Source: Mariannaea sp. PMI_226
Taxonomy: Eukaryota > Ascomycota > Sordariomycetes > Hypocreales > Nectriaceae
Direction: 5' to 3'
Length of the DNA stretch: 64,000 nt
NCBI GenBank assembly: GCA_024336345.1
Contig: JANFOG010000002.1
Location: 248,001-312,000 of the forward strand
Positions 36,527 to 49,596 of this stretch are shown here, piece after piece. The position numbers and the translations under genes were made by a program. Numbering within the stretch: position 1 is the first letter of the stretch; every line of letters starts with the position of its first letter. Below the pieces are notes generated by a model. It did no database searches. It was not told where the DNA came from and saw nothing but the letters and a program-made list of their open reading frames with translations.

Positions 36527-36777
36527 CTAGGATGGTTGCTGTTATTTTTTGGGAGATTAGGGCAGCTGGCGAACAGCCTGGCCCCGTGATGAGGAGGCTC
36601 GTTAGGCCATCAGGCCGTCAGGCCACCAGTCCATTCATGCCAGCACAACAACAAAAAGTCCATCTCTGAAAGAAAGGTGTTGATAATGAAGCAGTATGGG
36701 ATCACATTATCGCAACTCAATCTTTTGGGCTCCAAGTCTGGTTGGTATTGAGCTTGGCTCCTAGCAAGCAGGATGAA

Positions 36778-36783
36778 TATAAA
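36778..36783 (+). promoter_or_regulatory. TATA box upstream of a small ORF
   Basis: TATAAA followed at 36815-36860 by a C/T-rich stretch, the usual look of a fungal core promoter. The only ORF in position is the small one at 36935. Confidence 0.35.
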
Positions 36784-36934
36784 CTCCTCTCACTTTCTTC
36801 CATAAAGGGTCTCGGAGGCTTATATTTTCTTCTCTTCTGTATCAGTTTCTCCCCGTTTGCATCTCAAACCTTTATATTTGAAGGTCCCTCAGAATACTGT
36901 TCAAGGCATTGATAAGACCACCGTGACATACGTA

Positions 36935-37153
36935 ATGACGATGGCGCACTGCGGTGATAAGGAGGCCATCATTGATGAGAGTCTCCCAGCTACAACAAAG
37001 AATAAGGGTGCGCTACAGGGACAAAATGCTGGATTACCAGGCCACAAAATGCGCGGTAAATGGTATTGTAAGGTAGTACCTACAGCAGGGCTGCATGGCC
37101 TGAGGAATAGATATCAACAGGGACTGGCAGACCGGATTCATCAAGCCGCGTAA
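36935..37153 (+). CDS. Possible small protein of 72 residues (low confidence)
   Basis: ORF starting MTMAHCGDKEAIIDES and ending RIHQAA. The frame is open for 26 codons upstream of the ATG without another ATG. No domain, signal peptide or homologue is recognised. The only positive sign is a well-formed TATA box and pyrimidine tract about 150 bases upstream. Confidence 0.22.
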   Translation: MTMAHCGDKEAIIDESLPATTKNKGALQGQNAGLPGHKMRGKWYCKVVPTAGLHGLRNRYQQGLADRIHQAA

Positions 37154-39880
37154 TCACGGAGTTCTCCCTCACTCCCTCACTCACTGATCTCTTTCTACGA
37201 AACCCCTCAAGTTACATGGAGGCGGTCCGGCATTCGTGAGAAATAACTTACATCAGCAAGTCGTAATGGGAACGCGCGTATTCATGTGCAACATCAAAGA
37301 GGAGCTGGCTGGTGAAAGGCCATGATCTCCACAGATCTTCGGAGAATTTTCCCAATTTATTATTTTCCCCTTCTCGACGTCGACGTGACATCCAGGGCTT
37401 ATTGAAAGGGGGCTTATGGGGGGACCTGGTTGGGGTGACATTTCTGTGCCTGCATACGTAAGCTATCGTAGGTCATCATGGAGTGTGTATGTGGTATGGT
37501 CTGTACACTATTGCACCCTAAAGTTGGTGCTCCCCCCATGTCTTGTCCCATCTTGTCTTGGTTTGTGGTTTGTGGTTTGTGCTTCGTGCTTTGTGCTTTG
37601 AGGGTGGGTGGGCCTAGGCTCGAAAAAGAAAATGGCTAGCGAATAATCTGCACTCTTTGTTTATTTTATTTTTCCTTCTTGAAACGCTCCCGTCTCGAAT
37701 TACGCGTATGCACCCTCCACCTGCATGACAAACCAGGTGATTCCCATGATACTATAGTTATCCGTGCCCTAGGTTGACCTGTGAATATGTATGGCATTCT
37801 GATGAGTGCTGCTGCACCTTACTGCTCGAGAGCTTACTGTATTATTATTATTACTATTATTATTCTCTTTTTTCCTCTTCTTCTTCTTCCTTCTTCTTCT
37901 TCTTCCTCCTCTTGTCCTTTTCTCCTCATCCCATCATCAATCTGGCCGTGTCACCCTTGTGGCAGTCGTGTCGGACTATCGGTCTGTAGGCGACCTCCCC
38001 TCTGATTCTTGGTGTGTGACAGGCGACCGCCCGGACGACTCACAGGCTTGCGTCAACAGTGACAGGGATGGTGTCGGCGTGGTGCCAGGCGCATGTTTGG
38101 TGGCTGTTTTTGGGCCTGTTCAATTGCGACCTTCGAGCGAGTGATACGTGGAGATTAAAACAAAATTAGCTGATGGTTTGTGCTGTTCCTCTTGAATACC
38201 TTGCTTTAGGGCAGAGTAGCTAGAGATGCTGCGGAGACATTAACAAAGCTCCCACCCACTGCAAGATGTCTACATACAGTGACACTGTGTTACTCTATGG
38301 AGGTGCCATATCAGAAAGCAACGTTCAGGAGATGTTGACATATTACATATTCGCAAAGACATACTAGTAGGCTTTCAGATAAACGTATTACTAATAAACA
38401 TACCCAAACCAGACGATTTCTACATGGGGGCCCTGCGGGACCTCTCTGACAGGGGCCACAATTATACGCATCCCACCGCATTTAGTTGTCTGTTCACCCT
38501 AAAACCCGGGTTCCTTTCTTTTTCTTCCTTCTCGAGCTTCAATCATTAGTTCACCCAGCTGACAAGCATCTGGCAAGCCATGATGAAGCTCTCATCCAAG
38601 TCTAAATCTAATTACTGCTGACCACCCTACCTCATTTATCACACCTCTGAGCGCGGCATGAGGTGTTAAGGAAGAAGATAAAAGGAGGCAAGATGGAGGA
38701 CTTATCAGTGGACAGTAGGTTCTGTATACTATGTAATCTGTAATCCACAAAACTATTCCAAGAGAACAGAGAGCCCATCCCCATACCGTCGTAATCCTGT
38801 GGAGTCTGAATATAAGAAAGGGGCCGCTCGTTGGACGAGGCGGCCCGCCTTCTCCCCATTTCTGTCAAAAGGCGGCGCCATCTACATAGTACATAGTACG
38901 CAAGCCTGCAGCTGGAAAAACAAATTGGTCCCTAGTGCGTACGCAGTATCTCGTTATTTGGGACTTCCGCATGAACGTGATTCACATCGAATCTACGAAT
39001 GGGAGGGTATGGAGTGCATATGGTAAAGTACGTACGTTGTCCTCACCAACCCACCATCCGGGATCAGGGGACGGATAATGTGGTTACTTCTGATGTGTTC
39101 CCCTGCTCCCTCCCTCGCTGGTGTGTTTGGCGGATGCTCCGACTTGCAATACAGATACAGATACAAACAAGGGACACTCCCTGGTCCCATCAACAAGGGC
39201 CTGTTCTTATTTTCAATACCTGCAGTACCTAATTAACTACCTGACCGTAATTCCCAAGCCATGCAGGCAGTCGCATTGTTTCATTGTCGTCGTTGCTTTG
39301 CTTGGTATATAAGAAATCTTTGCCCCATTCTCCTGCCCCTCCATCCTCCCTGTTAAGAATCACTTCCCGCCCTCCTCCCCTTGCTAGTTTCCTTATTCCT
39401 TTTCCTTCTTCCAGCGCTTTCTCGGGAAATCTATCATTACTTCGCCCTGTTCCTTGTAGGATCTATTTCTTGGTTCTGGTACTTTTACCTATTCTAATCT
39501 TCTTCTACTCTGACTCCTATTGTTTTCCACCTCGATTCCCTCCTAGTCAAACTCTTGCTCTGGCGAGGCTGTCTAAGCACATAATTCTTCCACCTATGAT
39601 TCTCGCCATTTAACATCGCCTGGCGCACCTGGGATGCGGTCTATCCTCTTTCGTTTCCAGCGTTATATATATTTGTCACAACCTAAACCATTTGGATTAC
39701 TTCTCCTGGTCCGGATATTCCCGTCGTCCAGCTTCCCGTTCTTTGCATTCAGCGTGCCCTTTTTCCTTCATGGCAATCTTCGCTTTTTCGACCTCATCCG
39801 ACACCCGATATCCTACCGATTCGAGACAGCTATCCAGTATTTTTCCATAACCCTAGTGAATCCCCTCCCTCTGGAAAGGC
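37154..39880. other. Intergenic region with long leader of the arylsulfotransferase-like gene
   Basis: No supported gene. Features: GGTTTGT/TGCTTTG short tandem repeats at about 37558-37600, TTA and TTC microsatellite-like tracts at 37840-37915, and a TATATAAG box at 39306-39313 that starts a pyrimidine-rich leader of roughly 540 bases before the ATG at 39881. Confidence 0.45.
39306..39313 (+). promoter_or_regulatory. TATA box of the arylsulfotransferase-like gene
   Basis: TATATAAG about 570 bases upstream of the ATG, followed by C/T-rich sequence. If it is used, the mRNA has a long leader with several short upstream ORFs, or an intron in the leader. Confidence 0.45.
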
Positions 39881-41720
39881 ATGGCCAAACTCGCCTTCTC
39901 CGCGCTGGCTCTCGCCGGTTTGTCTTTGGCTGATATGATCATCAATAATGACATTGGCAGGTTCACGGCCATCAGCAACGACACAAAAGGATTCCCTAGT
40001 CAGTCCTACCGATCGTCAGATATTATTGCTCCCTTGTTTAATGTCCGTTCCTGGAATTACACCGCTATCGACGATGCACCCTACATCTTCCTTGGATCTA
40101 TCTACGGCCAGATGCGGGCTGGGCCTATGATTATTGATGCCAGAGATCTCAGCCTTGTGTACGCCGATCAGCATTACGACAATACTTACTCTTCAATGGT
40201 CCAGGAGATCAATGGTACTCGGTACCTCGTCTTCTGGGAGGGTGTTCACAACCGCGGCCATGCGGATGGGTATGGCCTGGTATTCGATGAGCACTACAAT
40301 CTCCGGTGGAAGGTAACACCCCAGGGTGCATTCAAGCATGCGATGGTTGACATGCACGAGATGCGCATCACGCCCGAAGGAACGGCCATCTTCTCAGTAT
40401 ATACGAACATCAAATGGGACGCATCGGCCTTCGGTGGCCCAGTCGATGGCCTGCTCATGGACAGCGGATTTCAGGAGATCGATTTAGAGACCAATGAAGT
40501 CGTCTTCTCTTGGGCTGCCAGCCAGCACTTCGATGTCAAGGATACTCGCGCTCGATACGGTGAGGGCTTCGGCGTTAGCTCCAATGGTGATTCAGGCTTT
40601 GACTTTTTCCACATCAACTCGATCGACAAGACAAACGACGGCAACTATCTCATCTCGGCTCGCCATTTATCCACCATTGCTCTGATCAACGGTACCGACG
40701 GTACCGTTATATGGGCTTTAGGTGGCGCTCGAAATCAGTTCCTAGACCTGAGTGATGGCAGGGCTACCAACATTGGCTGGCAGCATGATGCCCGGTTCTA
40801 TCACAACCAGAGTCATATCACTATGTTTGACAACCACGGTGAGAAGACCGGACCGTGTGATGCCATCTATGGTTGTAAGACCCGTGGACTCCATCTAGAG
40901 ATTGACACGCAGGCCATGACGGCCCGTGTCATTCAAGAATACTTTCACCCAGCAAAGATCAACTCCGGGGCAATGGGTGGCATGTCCCAACTTGACAACG
41001 GCAATTTCCTACTCGGCTGGGGCTACAATCCGGGATTTGTTGAATACACACCTGATGGAACCGTCGCTATGGATGTGCAACGAGGTGTGTTTGCCAGTTT
41101 TCAAGCCGACATGTTTGCCTACCGGGTCGACAAGGGCAACTGGATCGGACGGCCCCCGTGGCTGCCCAGTGTGGCTATCGATGCCCCTTACCGGACAACA
41201 GAGAACGCGATTATCTGGCTGTCGTGGAACGGAGCGACAGATATCGCCCAATGGATAGTGGTAAGAACAAACTGCGCCTCCCAAATATTGTCAGAAACGG
41301 ACCGTTGACAAAACACAGCTTGCCGCCAGGTATACCAACCTGCTCGACAGCCACGAGAGTGTCATTGCCATCGCCAACCGTACCGGGTTTGAGACCAAAG
41401 TTGAGCTGGGCAACGCCACAGGCTATCCATTTATGGCTGCCGTAGCCGTGAGCAAGGACGGTACAATTCTAGGGTCATCATTTGTCATTGATATGGCAAC
41501 CGGGCAGCCTTGTCTGATGCCTAGTAATGTCAATAGCGTGTGGCCTGAGACTGAATTGCCCATGAGAAAGTCTGTTCTCTTCGGTATGAGTGCATGTGCA
41601 ACGCTGGCTATCTCCACGCTTGCGCGTTGGCTTTGGAGGCGACGATACTACTTTGCCAAGTGGGATCCTAGGGCAGTGAGGTATGAGCGTGTCAGCGCTT
41701 ACGAGAGTAGGATCGACTGA
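39881..41720 (+). CDS. Arylsulfotransferase (ASST)-like secreted/membrane protein
   Basis: Predicted 593-residue protein of the fungal arylsulfotransferase-like family (Arylsulfotran_2 type, beta-propeller). Exons 39881-41260 and 41319-41720 with a 58-bp phase-0 intron (GTAAGA..ACACAG). Visible: signal peptide MAKLAFSALALAGLSLA; repeated propeller-like blades with family blocks FWEGVHNRGHADGYG, DMHEMRITPEG, DFFHINSIDKTNDGNYLIS, VIWALGG, WQHDARFY, TMFDNHGE and GGMSQLDNGNFLLGWG; several N-glycosylation sequons; and near the C-terminus a hydrophobic segment (SVLFGMSACATLAISTLAR) followed by WRRRYY, suggesting a type I membrane anchor with a short cytosolic tail. Activity on sulfate esters is a family inference; fungal members are largely uncharacterised. 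Confidence 0.85.
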
Positions 41721-43087
41721 ATTGGTCCGAACACGAGCTGCCCTGCACGACACATATGTAGTGTTATTCTCTTCCATTGTTGGATGAACTGGCGTTGATA
41801 CCTTGGCTTGGGATACACGGTCGGAAAAAGGTAAAACTGGCGTTTGGGAGCCAGGGTGCTCGCTTGTACGGCAACGCCTATGGATAGGTTTGTTTGTTGC
41901 TTCTTTCAGTGTACTTAAATCATGAAATGACTTGTATCTTACTTCATCACTTACATTTTCACGTTTATAGCAAAACTTCCTGGCTCTTTGTATCAGTGAC
42001 ACACACAACTCTATTGTCAAAAGCTCTAGATTAGTTATTGAGCCGGATCTAGTTTGCTGCGATCCGCAACATCAAGCCACATGTATGCAGGTATTCGCCG
42101 AACCTTTGACAAAATCCGATGATATGAATCAAGTTCTAAGGAACCGATTAGAGCATTTTCTCTAAGGAGGATTCTTGTGTGTCTGAAGTAGGGTTTGTAT
42201 GTCTGCACCGAGAATGCAAAGGACTATCATCACTCCGTCATGGGGGCTCCGATGGAGATGAGTCGGGCATCACGAAACAAAATTGATGACGAATTCAAGT
42301 CAAGGCGCCCCATTGATCGCAGCTATTGTCAATTGATTATAAATGAATTGTTTGCAAAAAAAAAAATCAAAAAAATCTCGTGTGTCCCCTTGCTTTGTGA
42401 GACAATCTTGTCTCGCACTCTGCCGCGGTGGAGGCGGAGTTTCCAGAAGCAGCTCCCGGACATATCCGGCCCATCGTCATCAGGGGACTACAGTAATTTG
42501 GGGGTGTTTGGTCGCTGTGGCGCACTGTTCACTCGCTGTACGGTGGTATGAACTCACTGTTCGAAACAGCTTCCAGTAGGGTTACTAGTGCGACACTGGT
42601 GAGAGTCACACCAAGTTTACGTCCACGTGCTGGAAATGCAAGCTAAACGCAGGCCTAGCTTGAACTGGCTAGGCGCCCCCTCCCCCCCAGCCGGCAATCC
42701 AGGCCAAAGAGCCCCCGAGCTGCCTCTGCCTGGTTGAAGGCAAGCTCGTCATCTGCCTAGCGATAACGAGCTCGGCTAAAACAAAGACGCCTTATCAGCA
42801 AGGCTCCCTCGTCGTCATTGCTTGGTCGGCTTTCATCCCATCATCACTCAAGCCTCCCACAAACTGCACAGCACAAACCCAGAGGCCTATTCTTCCTTCT
42901 TTTTTCCTTTCAGCCTGTCTCTTCAAAATTTCGCTGTCCCGTCTCTTCCGCGTCTGCGTCATGTAGCGATTACCATCCCCCATCATCAATCGTCATCATC
43001 CCTCCCCGAATCTGCCATCTGCTTTTATCTGCGGAAGTATTCTACTCATCTAATAGTTCCCGAGTCGCCCGCCGATTTCTCATCAAC
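41721..43087. other. Intergenic region, 1.4 kb
   Basis: No supported gene. It contains poly-A at 42355-42375 and a C-rich run at 42670-42690. The last about 270 bases are open in the ATG17 frame but are probably its leader. Confidence 0.45.
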
Positions 43088-44770
43088 ATGGCCGCTTCAT
43101 CGGCCGCATCGCTGCGCCGTAGCCATGGCTCCTCGGGCGAGTCGTCGAAGCACTCACATTCGCATTCACGAACCCTCTCCCGAGACAACATAGCTTCCCC
43201 ATCAATCTCCATTGACACTCTTGTCAACCATTTGCTTGTCGCCAAGCGTTCTCTCTCCTCCATGAACCTAGTCCTACGCGCGAATGAAATCGCCAACGCT
43301 GCACGGCAATCACACGAAGACGTAGCCATACTGGCCGCGCAATCAGGATTCCTACGAACCTCCATCCTAGACCAGGCTGCCATCTTGGTGCGGGTGAGGA
43401 GGAGCCTGCAATCCACCTACGATTGGGGCAAAAAAGACTTCAAATCACTCCTCAAAACAATGGATATTGTTGATAACGATCTCAAAAATACCATCATGAT
43501 GCTCAGCGGGACCGACGTCCAGAGTGTGTTTCGCCCAAGAGGAGAAGAAAGAAGAAATCTTTTGGACTTTGTGGATGAGTCAAGTGTGCATGGCATGCGA
43601 AATGCAATGAAGAAGAGCATTGAGGACCTCCAGGTTTGTCTCAGATTCCCTGTTAAACAAACACACACACACACACACAAAACTCAAGCAATGATCTGTC
43701 AAATCGCTGACTCAGTCCTCCAGGGTATCCAACAATCGTTTGACGGCGACCTGCTACGATTCGATACCGACATTCGAAACCTCAAGAAAATCCTCGTCGA
43801 TGCGCCTGCGCCCGCGTCTCCTAGACAGGAGCATGCCGATACATCACAACCCCACTCGACTGACCTTCTAGAGAGTCTGATAGACCATTCAGCGAACATG
43901 GCGCAGCTCCTAGCATCCCTAACAACGCACTTTGATATGTGCGTTACTGCTGTCCGGACCACGGAGGGGGCAGTGGCCCTGGCCCGCAGAAAAGTTGCCG
44001 AGGCCACACAGGCGCAAGGAAGTGATGGAGTCTCCATCTCAGGCGTAATTGCGGAACAGGAATCAAATGTGTCGGATCTGGAGCCAAAGACAGCCAAGGA
44101 CCGAGCAGAAATGCTCAAGGTCGTGGTCCAGGACGCCCGAGAAGTGGATGATGTGGTTCATGAAATCCAGGAAAGGCTCACTGAAATGGAGCAAGAATAC
44201 ATGATACTAGAGGAGCAGACAGACCAAACCAGAAAGTCGTATGCAGCTATGCTAGAGGCGTATGCTATGCTAGGTGAGATTGGCGACCGACTGGGAGACT
44301 ACCTAGCGGCAGAGGGAGATTTTAGGGCCCGGTGGGATATGGAAAAAGAGGCGGTTTTCACCAAGCTGGAGGAAATGAGGCAGATGCGAGACTTTTACGA
44401 GGGCTATGCCAGCGCCTATGATAGTCTCATCCTCGAAGTTGAGCGACGACGAGGAGTTGATGACCGCGTGCGGAACATCTGGCGCAAAGCTCAAGAAAGC
44501 GTGGACAAGATCCTCGAATCCGATCGCCAGTCACGAGAGACCTTCCGTCAAGACGTAGGTGAATATCTGCCGACAGATCTTTGGGCCGACATGCAAGGCT
44601 CAGCCAGGCGTTGGGAAGTAGTACCTGTCAGAGACGACGGCGAGCATGTCACCGTAGGGGACGAGGCTGGATCAGAGCCCGCTCTCCGACGAAGCGTTGT
44701 CCAGGCGGCGCGCCAGCGATTGGAGAAGGCTGCGACTGCTGCGGCTGCAACAAAGGGAGAGCACAGGTAA
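43088..44770 (+). CDS. ATG17: Autophagy scaffold protein Atg17
   Basis: Predicted 530-residue Atg17, the coiled-coil scaffold that with Atg1 and Atg13 (and Atg29/Atg31) organises the pre-autophagosomal structure under starvation. Exons 43088-43633 and 43724-44770. The 90-bp intron (donor GTTTGT, acceptor CTCCAG) is in frame and stop-free and contains an AC repeat; its translation is low-complexity and breaks a helix, so it is taken as spliced. Chosen ATG lies in ATCAACATGGCC; the frame is open further upstream but that part is unlike the family. The protein is almost wholly helical: Ser/His-rich leader, [20 protein letters not shown], a long helix with [18 protein letters not shown], and [19 protein letters not shown] near the end, all typical of the APG17 family. 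Confidence 0.88.
   Translation: MAASSAASLRRSHGSSGESSKHSHSHSRTLSRDNIASPSISIDTLVNHLLVAKRSLSSMNLVLRANEIANAARQSHEDVAILAAQSGFLRTSILDQAAILVRVRRSLQSTYDWGKKDFKSLLKTMDIVDNDLKNTIMMLSGTDVQSVFRPRGEERRNLLDFVDESSVHGMRNAMKKSIEDLQVCLRFPVKQTHTHTHKTQAMICQIADSVLQGIQQSFDGDLLRFDTDIRNLKKILVDAPAPASPRQEHADTSQPHSTDLLESLIDHSANMAQLLASLTTHFDMCVTAVRTTEGAVALARRKVAEATQAQGSDGVSISGVIAEQESNVSDLEPKTAKDRAEMLKVVVQDAREVDDVVHEIQERLTEMEQEYMILEEQTDQTRKSYAAMLEAYAMLGEIGDRLGDYLAAEGDFRARWDMEKEAVFTKLEEMRQMRDFYEGYASAYDSLILEVERRRGVDDRVRNIWRKAQESVDKILESDRQSRETFRQDVGEYLPTDLWADMQGSARRWEVVPVRDDGEHVTVGDEAGSEPALRRSVVQAARQRLEKAATAAAATKGEHR
43661..43679 (+). repeat. (AC)9 microsatellite in the ATG17 intron
   Basis: AC dinucleotide run inside the in-frame intron at 43634-43723; it would encode alternating Thr-His if retained. 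Confidence 0.85.
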
Positions 44771-45131
44771 GCACAGGTTTGCAATTCATATGGTATGTGT
44801 TATCAAACTTGGTGATTTTATTTCTGGGGCGTTAACGGGAGAGGTGTACATGGGAATGGCGTTTTGAAGAACTATGTGCGAAGTTGTACGATATCTTTTC
44901 CTCGCCGACTTAGTTGACTTAGATCGTTGGATACCTGTGTTCCTAAGCTGGAGACGGCAAGCGAGCAATCTGATACCTATTCTCCCTCATTTTTTGGATG
45001 TGAAGAATTACCATGTACAAGAATCCTCAAGTGTGTCGCTTACCCTATCGTTAATTGTTAGATATTATTTATTATTCTGCCATGGTCGGCAATCTTCAAG
45101 CGTGCAACATGATCTGGTAACCCTGGTAATC
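44771..45131. other. 3' flank of ATG17, nothing seen
   Basis: No gene, repeat or RNA was recognised. Confidence 0.4.
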
Positions 45132-45300
45132 TAAACAGAGACAGCGTTGATCTCATCCATGGATATCGTGTCTTTGACGTAGTTGACCCAGGTGAGGCCG
45201 ATCTTGGCGTGTTGGCTAACCATGGACCCTGCTCTTGAGGTTGATTGCCAACTTCATGTCAGGCCTCTCTTTTCCATCTGAGTCAGTTAGCAGTCTGAAT
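45132..45300 (-). pseudogene. Possible 3' gene relic, family unknown
   Basis: The minus strand reads protein-like to a stop at about 45132: DGKERPDMKLAINLKSR in one frame, then after a one-base shift MVSQHAKIGLTWVNYVKDT and SMDEINAVSV. Both pieces look coding, and the frame break falls in GGGTCCATGGTTAGCC. No start, no upstream exons and no recognised domain. It could be the end of a decayed enzyme gene or a real gene whose introns I did not resolve. Confidence 0.25.
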
Positions 45301-45396
45301 AGATGTTATGCTGTATATTTTTTTTTGTTTCATAATTTTTCTTTACTTTCTTTATTTGTGTTATTTTCCACTCACTTGTCTAATATATTTTTGTCA

Positions 45397-45543
45397 CATT
45401 GCGGCGCAAATGACGCCTACCCTACGGGTGGGTGCGATCACATTTGAGCGATTGCGCAAAGTGTCAATCAGAGATGGGCGCACTCTAGCACCCAAGTCCC
45501 AGTTGGCATTGTGCCCCGAGCTAGGGACGGGAATCTCAATGTG
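45397..45543 (+). pseudogene. Possible cytochrome P450 fragment
   Basis: A short plus-strand frame reads GAITFERLRKVSIRDGRTL followed by APKSQLALCPELG. The F-x-R...DG-x-x-x-PK pattern resembles the segment after the ExxR helix of fungal P450s. The ExxR, PERF and heme-Cys motifs are not nearby, so at most it is a remnant. The opposite strand is also open here, so this is weak. Confidence 0.22.
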
Positions 45544-48500
45544 ATAATTATAAATTTTGAACTTGGGTTTCAGGCGCTCAATACCGTGTTTTACACCTTA
45601 GTGGTGGCTTGTAGCCTCTGATATAAGCTAGCAGTTCAAGACAAATTGTATCATGAGTAGTGTCTTACATATAAGAGCACAAATCGAGCATAAATGCTCA
45701 AGCTTTATGCAAATCTCATTAGCAATTGTTAGCAGGTTAGTAGCTCTTCGTGTGGCAAAAAGATCATCATTCATATCTGCAGTGGCCAAGACGCGCAGGT
45801 TGACATCTGAGTCCAGCCCGAACGCCGTGGCCCGTTGCCGGCGCCGCCAATCGACATACATATGAATTAATTTACACAGATGCATGCATGAGACATATTA
45901 CGTCGAAGGATCAGCAAGTATCAGGGTTGACAGGGTCACAAGGTGGCAACATGAGTGTGATCGGTCTCTGATACCCTGAAAGAAAATTGTTGATTTAGCC
46001 TGGAGACTCTTTGGGCACTTCCTTTGACGTCGACCAAAAGTAGTAGTGAGCATCTCGTTTTTGCCGCCAACCAGCTCCAGCAATCGGCCCAGTCATCTGC
46101 TCATTTTTTTTTCTTCCCCCTTTGCTCGTTGTCTTCCCGCTTGGCCGTCAATAAAAAGCTGCTCCCTACATACTGTATATGCATGCAGAAAATGGTAGGT
46201 ACATATGCCTTGCCGTGACCATTCCCTTTCTGTGTCAGTAGACACAGCTTTTGCATCCGCGGACGGGAAAACTCGCCAATGCTCAAGCAACGATTCCCAG
46301 CCAGTTGTCCAACGTCGATGCTCAGTGAGGCTGCGCGGCGGCATGCAGCCGGGAGAGGGCCTCCTGAGCCAGGCATTTTCTCAGGGCTGACGAGAATTCA
46401 AACGACTCCTGAAGAGTGCAGGGAGAATTCGGTCCATTGCAAACAGGTCGGGTACAGTACCGGGCATGTAAGTCATCGCCCATCATTACCCGGATGGTGC
46501 CAATTGTTGATGTTGATGTTGGTGATAGACATCTCAGGGGATGCAATCCAGGGACTGTATGCGGAGTACATTATGCAGTCTCAAATAGCACCTTGCCTTG
46601 TATTTCGTATAGTACTGTACCGGTACCGGATTTTCGCAAGTGGACTTTTGGGGGCCGCCACCTTGATGGAGGGGTCCGATTCGCGTATCAAAGATGTCGT
46701 GATGGAGGTCTCGACTCGCCGATTTGTTGTTGCCAAAGTACTAAAAGTAAGTTGTTTCGTACATGATAGAGTCGATCCAAGAATTTAAGCGCCTGATGAA
46801 AAGAAAAATGGAGTGATTTCTTAGTATGAGGCATCGTGACCATTTCCAAAGCTTCAGATCCCTCCATTTCCCATTGCCTTGGCGTCTTGTCTTGCTTCTG
46901 GGCCCCCTACCAATCCACCCACCCACTCCATTTTCCTTCCCTACCGAACTACGGAGGTAGGTACCTTGTTAGTGACTCCGTATAATAGGGGCGACTGGAA
47001 CAAGTTCCCGGAGCCGAGGGAAACTTGGGGGTCCTCCCGTGAGCCATGTCTCCAAGGAAAACCCACCGTGTCCCCGGAGCGGCTGGTGATCATCATGGCT
47101 TCTCCACCTTCCCCGCCACATTTTTCGCCTCACTAATACTCCGTATACTGTGCTGTATAACACCGGTATTCGTGCTCCCATTCTGTCGCCAACTCAGGCT
47201 GCAGTATGTGACTGTGCTCCGAGGAATACATACGGTCAGGGTACACACATTCGCGTTATCTAGGTGCTTGGGAGGATAGGATGGAGGGGACCCTGAGAAA
47301 GAAAAAAATTTGACAAAAGGAAGTCTCCACACATACACATGCCGGAAAAGCAAACAACACCCCAAACAGCTTAAGGTATCACAGTAAATGCAGTACTGTA
47401 CTGCACTATGGTATAATGGAAGTACCACGACCTGCAGGACTGTACGACGCACGCACTGCAACGGTGAATGGTGCAGCGGGTTTGTGTGGTTCCACCTCCG
47501 CGATTCAGAAGCCCCCGGGACACACATCTAGCCGGAGCAAACGGATGGATTCCTGAATCAGAGACCGACCGATAACGGGAACACAAAATCTGCACATATG
47601 ATAAACAGGGGCAAGAGTGGTGGAAGGGGAGGAGGGGGAAGTCTAGAGCTTCATGTATTGAGTTGGAGGGGTCTCGACCTTTTCGTCACATGAATGTTCA
47701 TTTGTGCATAGGAGGCAACAATCCAATGCGCACAGATAGGAGAACGGTCACAATTACTGCAAGACTTGCAGAGACTACCTTACCCAGTCCAGTAGCAGTC
47801 ACAGTCAACACATTCTGTTGGAAGCTAGCCTTTACGTGCAGACGGGACGGGATTGAGCGTTGAGAATTTAGCAAAAATAATCAATCCCACCTTCATCATC
47901 CCACCATGTTCCCCCGGTCCCTTGCTGTCACCGTGATTGCCCCCACCCTCCTTTCACCCTCTCTCATCCATCTGCGGCGTAGCATTATTGTCAGTCAATT
48001 TTTTTGTTTTTTGTTTTGGGCTGTTTGGGTTGAGGCTGAAGCCTGGATTCAAAGGACAACCGCCTTTTGGTGGTGGAGTGATGGGCAAGGCCAGGCAAGA
48101 ATCCAAACCACATCCGATAAGACGAGTATTTCTCAGTTCTGCGTCTTCATAATATTTTTTTTCCCCCCACGGGTATGTGGTCGACTTGAGGCAGAGATGA
48201 TATACCTTTTGTTTGCGGGACGACTCCCAAGAGGCCACGTCGAAAGGCAAGGCGAAGCAAAGCAAAACAGAGAAACTCGATCCAACACTGCAGGATAAAG
48301 ACTTTTGGGGGCAATACGACGTAGTTGTCATGGCCATGCAGGGGAAAGACCAAGAGACGACGTCGTGCAAGGTATTTCATTCGTGCGGCCAAGACGACAT
48401 ATCATCTCCTCTCTCCTCTCTTTTCTCCCCTCCGTGTCCCCCTCCGTGTGCCTCCGTCCTTCACGCATGCTGTCTGCACTGCAACTTGGCAGAGAAGCAA

Positions 48501-49596
48501 TAACAGGTGGAGGATATACACAACACAAGTGATGCTTCCCAGGTTCTCCAGTTGCTAGAGATCGTCACTCATCATCATCAATGTCAAAGCGCAGCTCGGA
48601 GTACTCTGGACTGGCACTCAGAATACCTACCCTGGCATGGCATGGCATGCCTTTACCCGCCAAGACAGACCCTGTGCCATTCTCCGTTCGATCCGACACT
48701 CCAATTACTTTAGTTGCTTTTGTGCTTGAGTGTGTTGAGTGTGCTCTTAGCTTGCCCCCACAAGAGGTCCCCACCCCCGGCAAGACCAGTGAGACCCAGA
48801 CTTTGGACCCCTAAGGTAGCCAAGGTAGGTGAGGTACCTGCTGTGGTGTGGACTGTACTGTGGTACGGGGTACAGTGCTATGTGGATTTGGACAGCTGCC
48901 CGCCTTTTTGACTACTACCGGTACAGCACCGTACAGTAAGGTAACCACCTACGGTATGTAAGTCGGTGTGAGTCTGGACGTGAAAGTCAGCCGCCAAGTT
49001 ATGTCTGCACTAAGCATTCTGCGCCTATTCACCCTCATCCTTCCACCATACATTGCATTACTTGGTGCAAGGTGGCGGCGGTGACCTTACCCGTTCTGTT
49101 AGGGCGTGGAGTCAAAGCCGGTGAGAATTGAACGGTAGGTCGTAGGACGTAGGTCGGAGGTCGAGAGGTTTAGGTGTTTGGAGGGCTTGAAGGCTTGAAC
49201 CGCACACCCTACCTACCGACTTGCTTTGTACTCCATACATATATTGGCCTTCCACCCTTATTGAACTCCCTCGCCAGCTAGCTGTTTGGTTTTTTTTTCT
49301 TCTCCCGCCGTGACCACTGCTTCCTGCATCGTGACTCTTATCTCTTCTCTTCTGTTTTCCTTGTTCGTTTCTGCACCTTCATTCGTACCCTTTTCAACGA
49401 GATTCTCCTCCCCCCCCTTCGCGGCAGCTACACCGTCACCCATCCTTCACCACCACGTCTCTCGTAATTTTCGTCTCTCACACCTTGCCGTCTCCTAGCC
49501 GGTGAAACGTGATTTTCCTGCCAGTGGCCCAATTGCTCTGCCTACCGAAGCATTCACCGGTTTCAAACCCACCCATTCTCAAACGGTCGATTCGAG
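45544..49596. other. Long intergenic region, about 4 kb
   Basis: Many short ORFs, no domain. It contains palindrome TGCAGTACTGTACTGCA at 47389-47405, many GTAC/GGTACC motifs at 46600-46640 and 48820-48960, (GGCAT)3 at about 48635, and a pyrimidine-rich leader-like region 49280-49490 before the calpain gene. Confidence 0.4.

Noticed and set aside
41478..42020. 180-codon minus-strand ORF
   Set aside because: Mostly antisense to exon 2 of the arylsulfotransferase-like gene; no domain.
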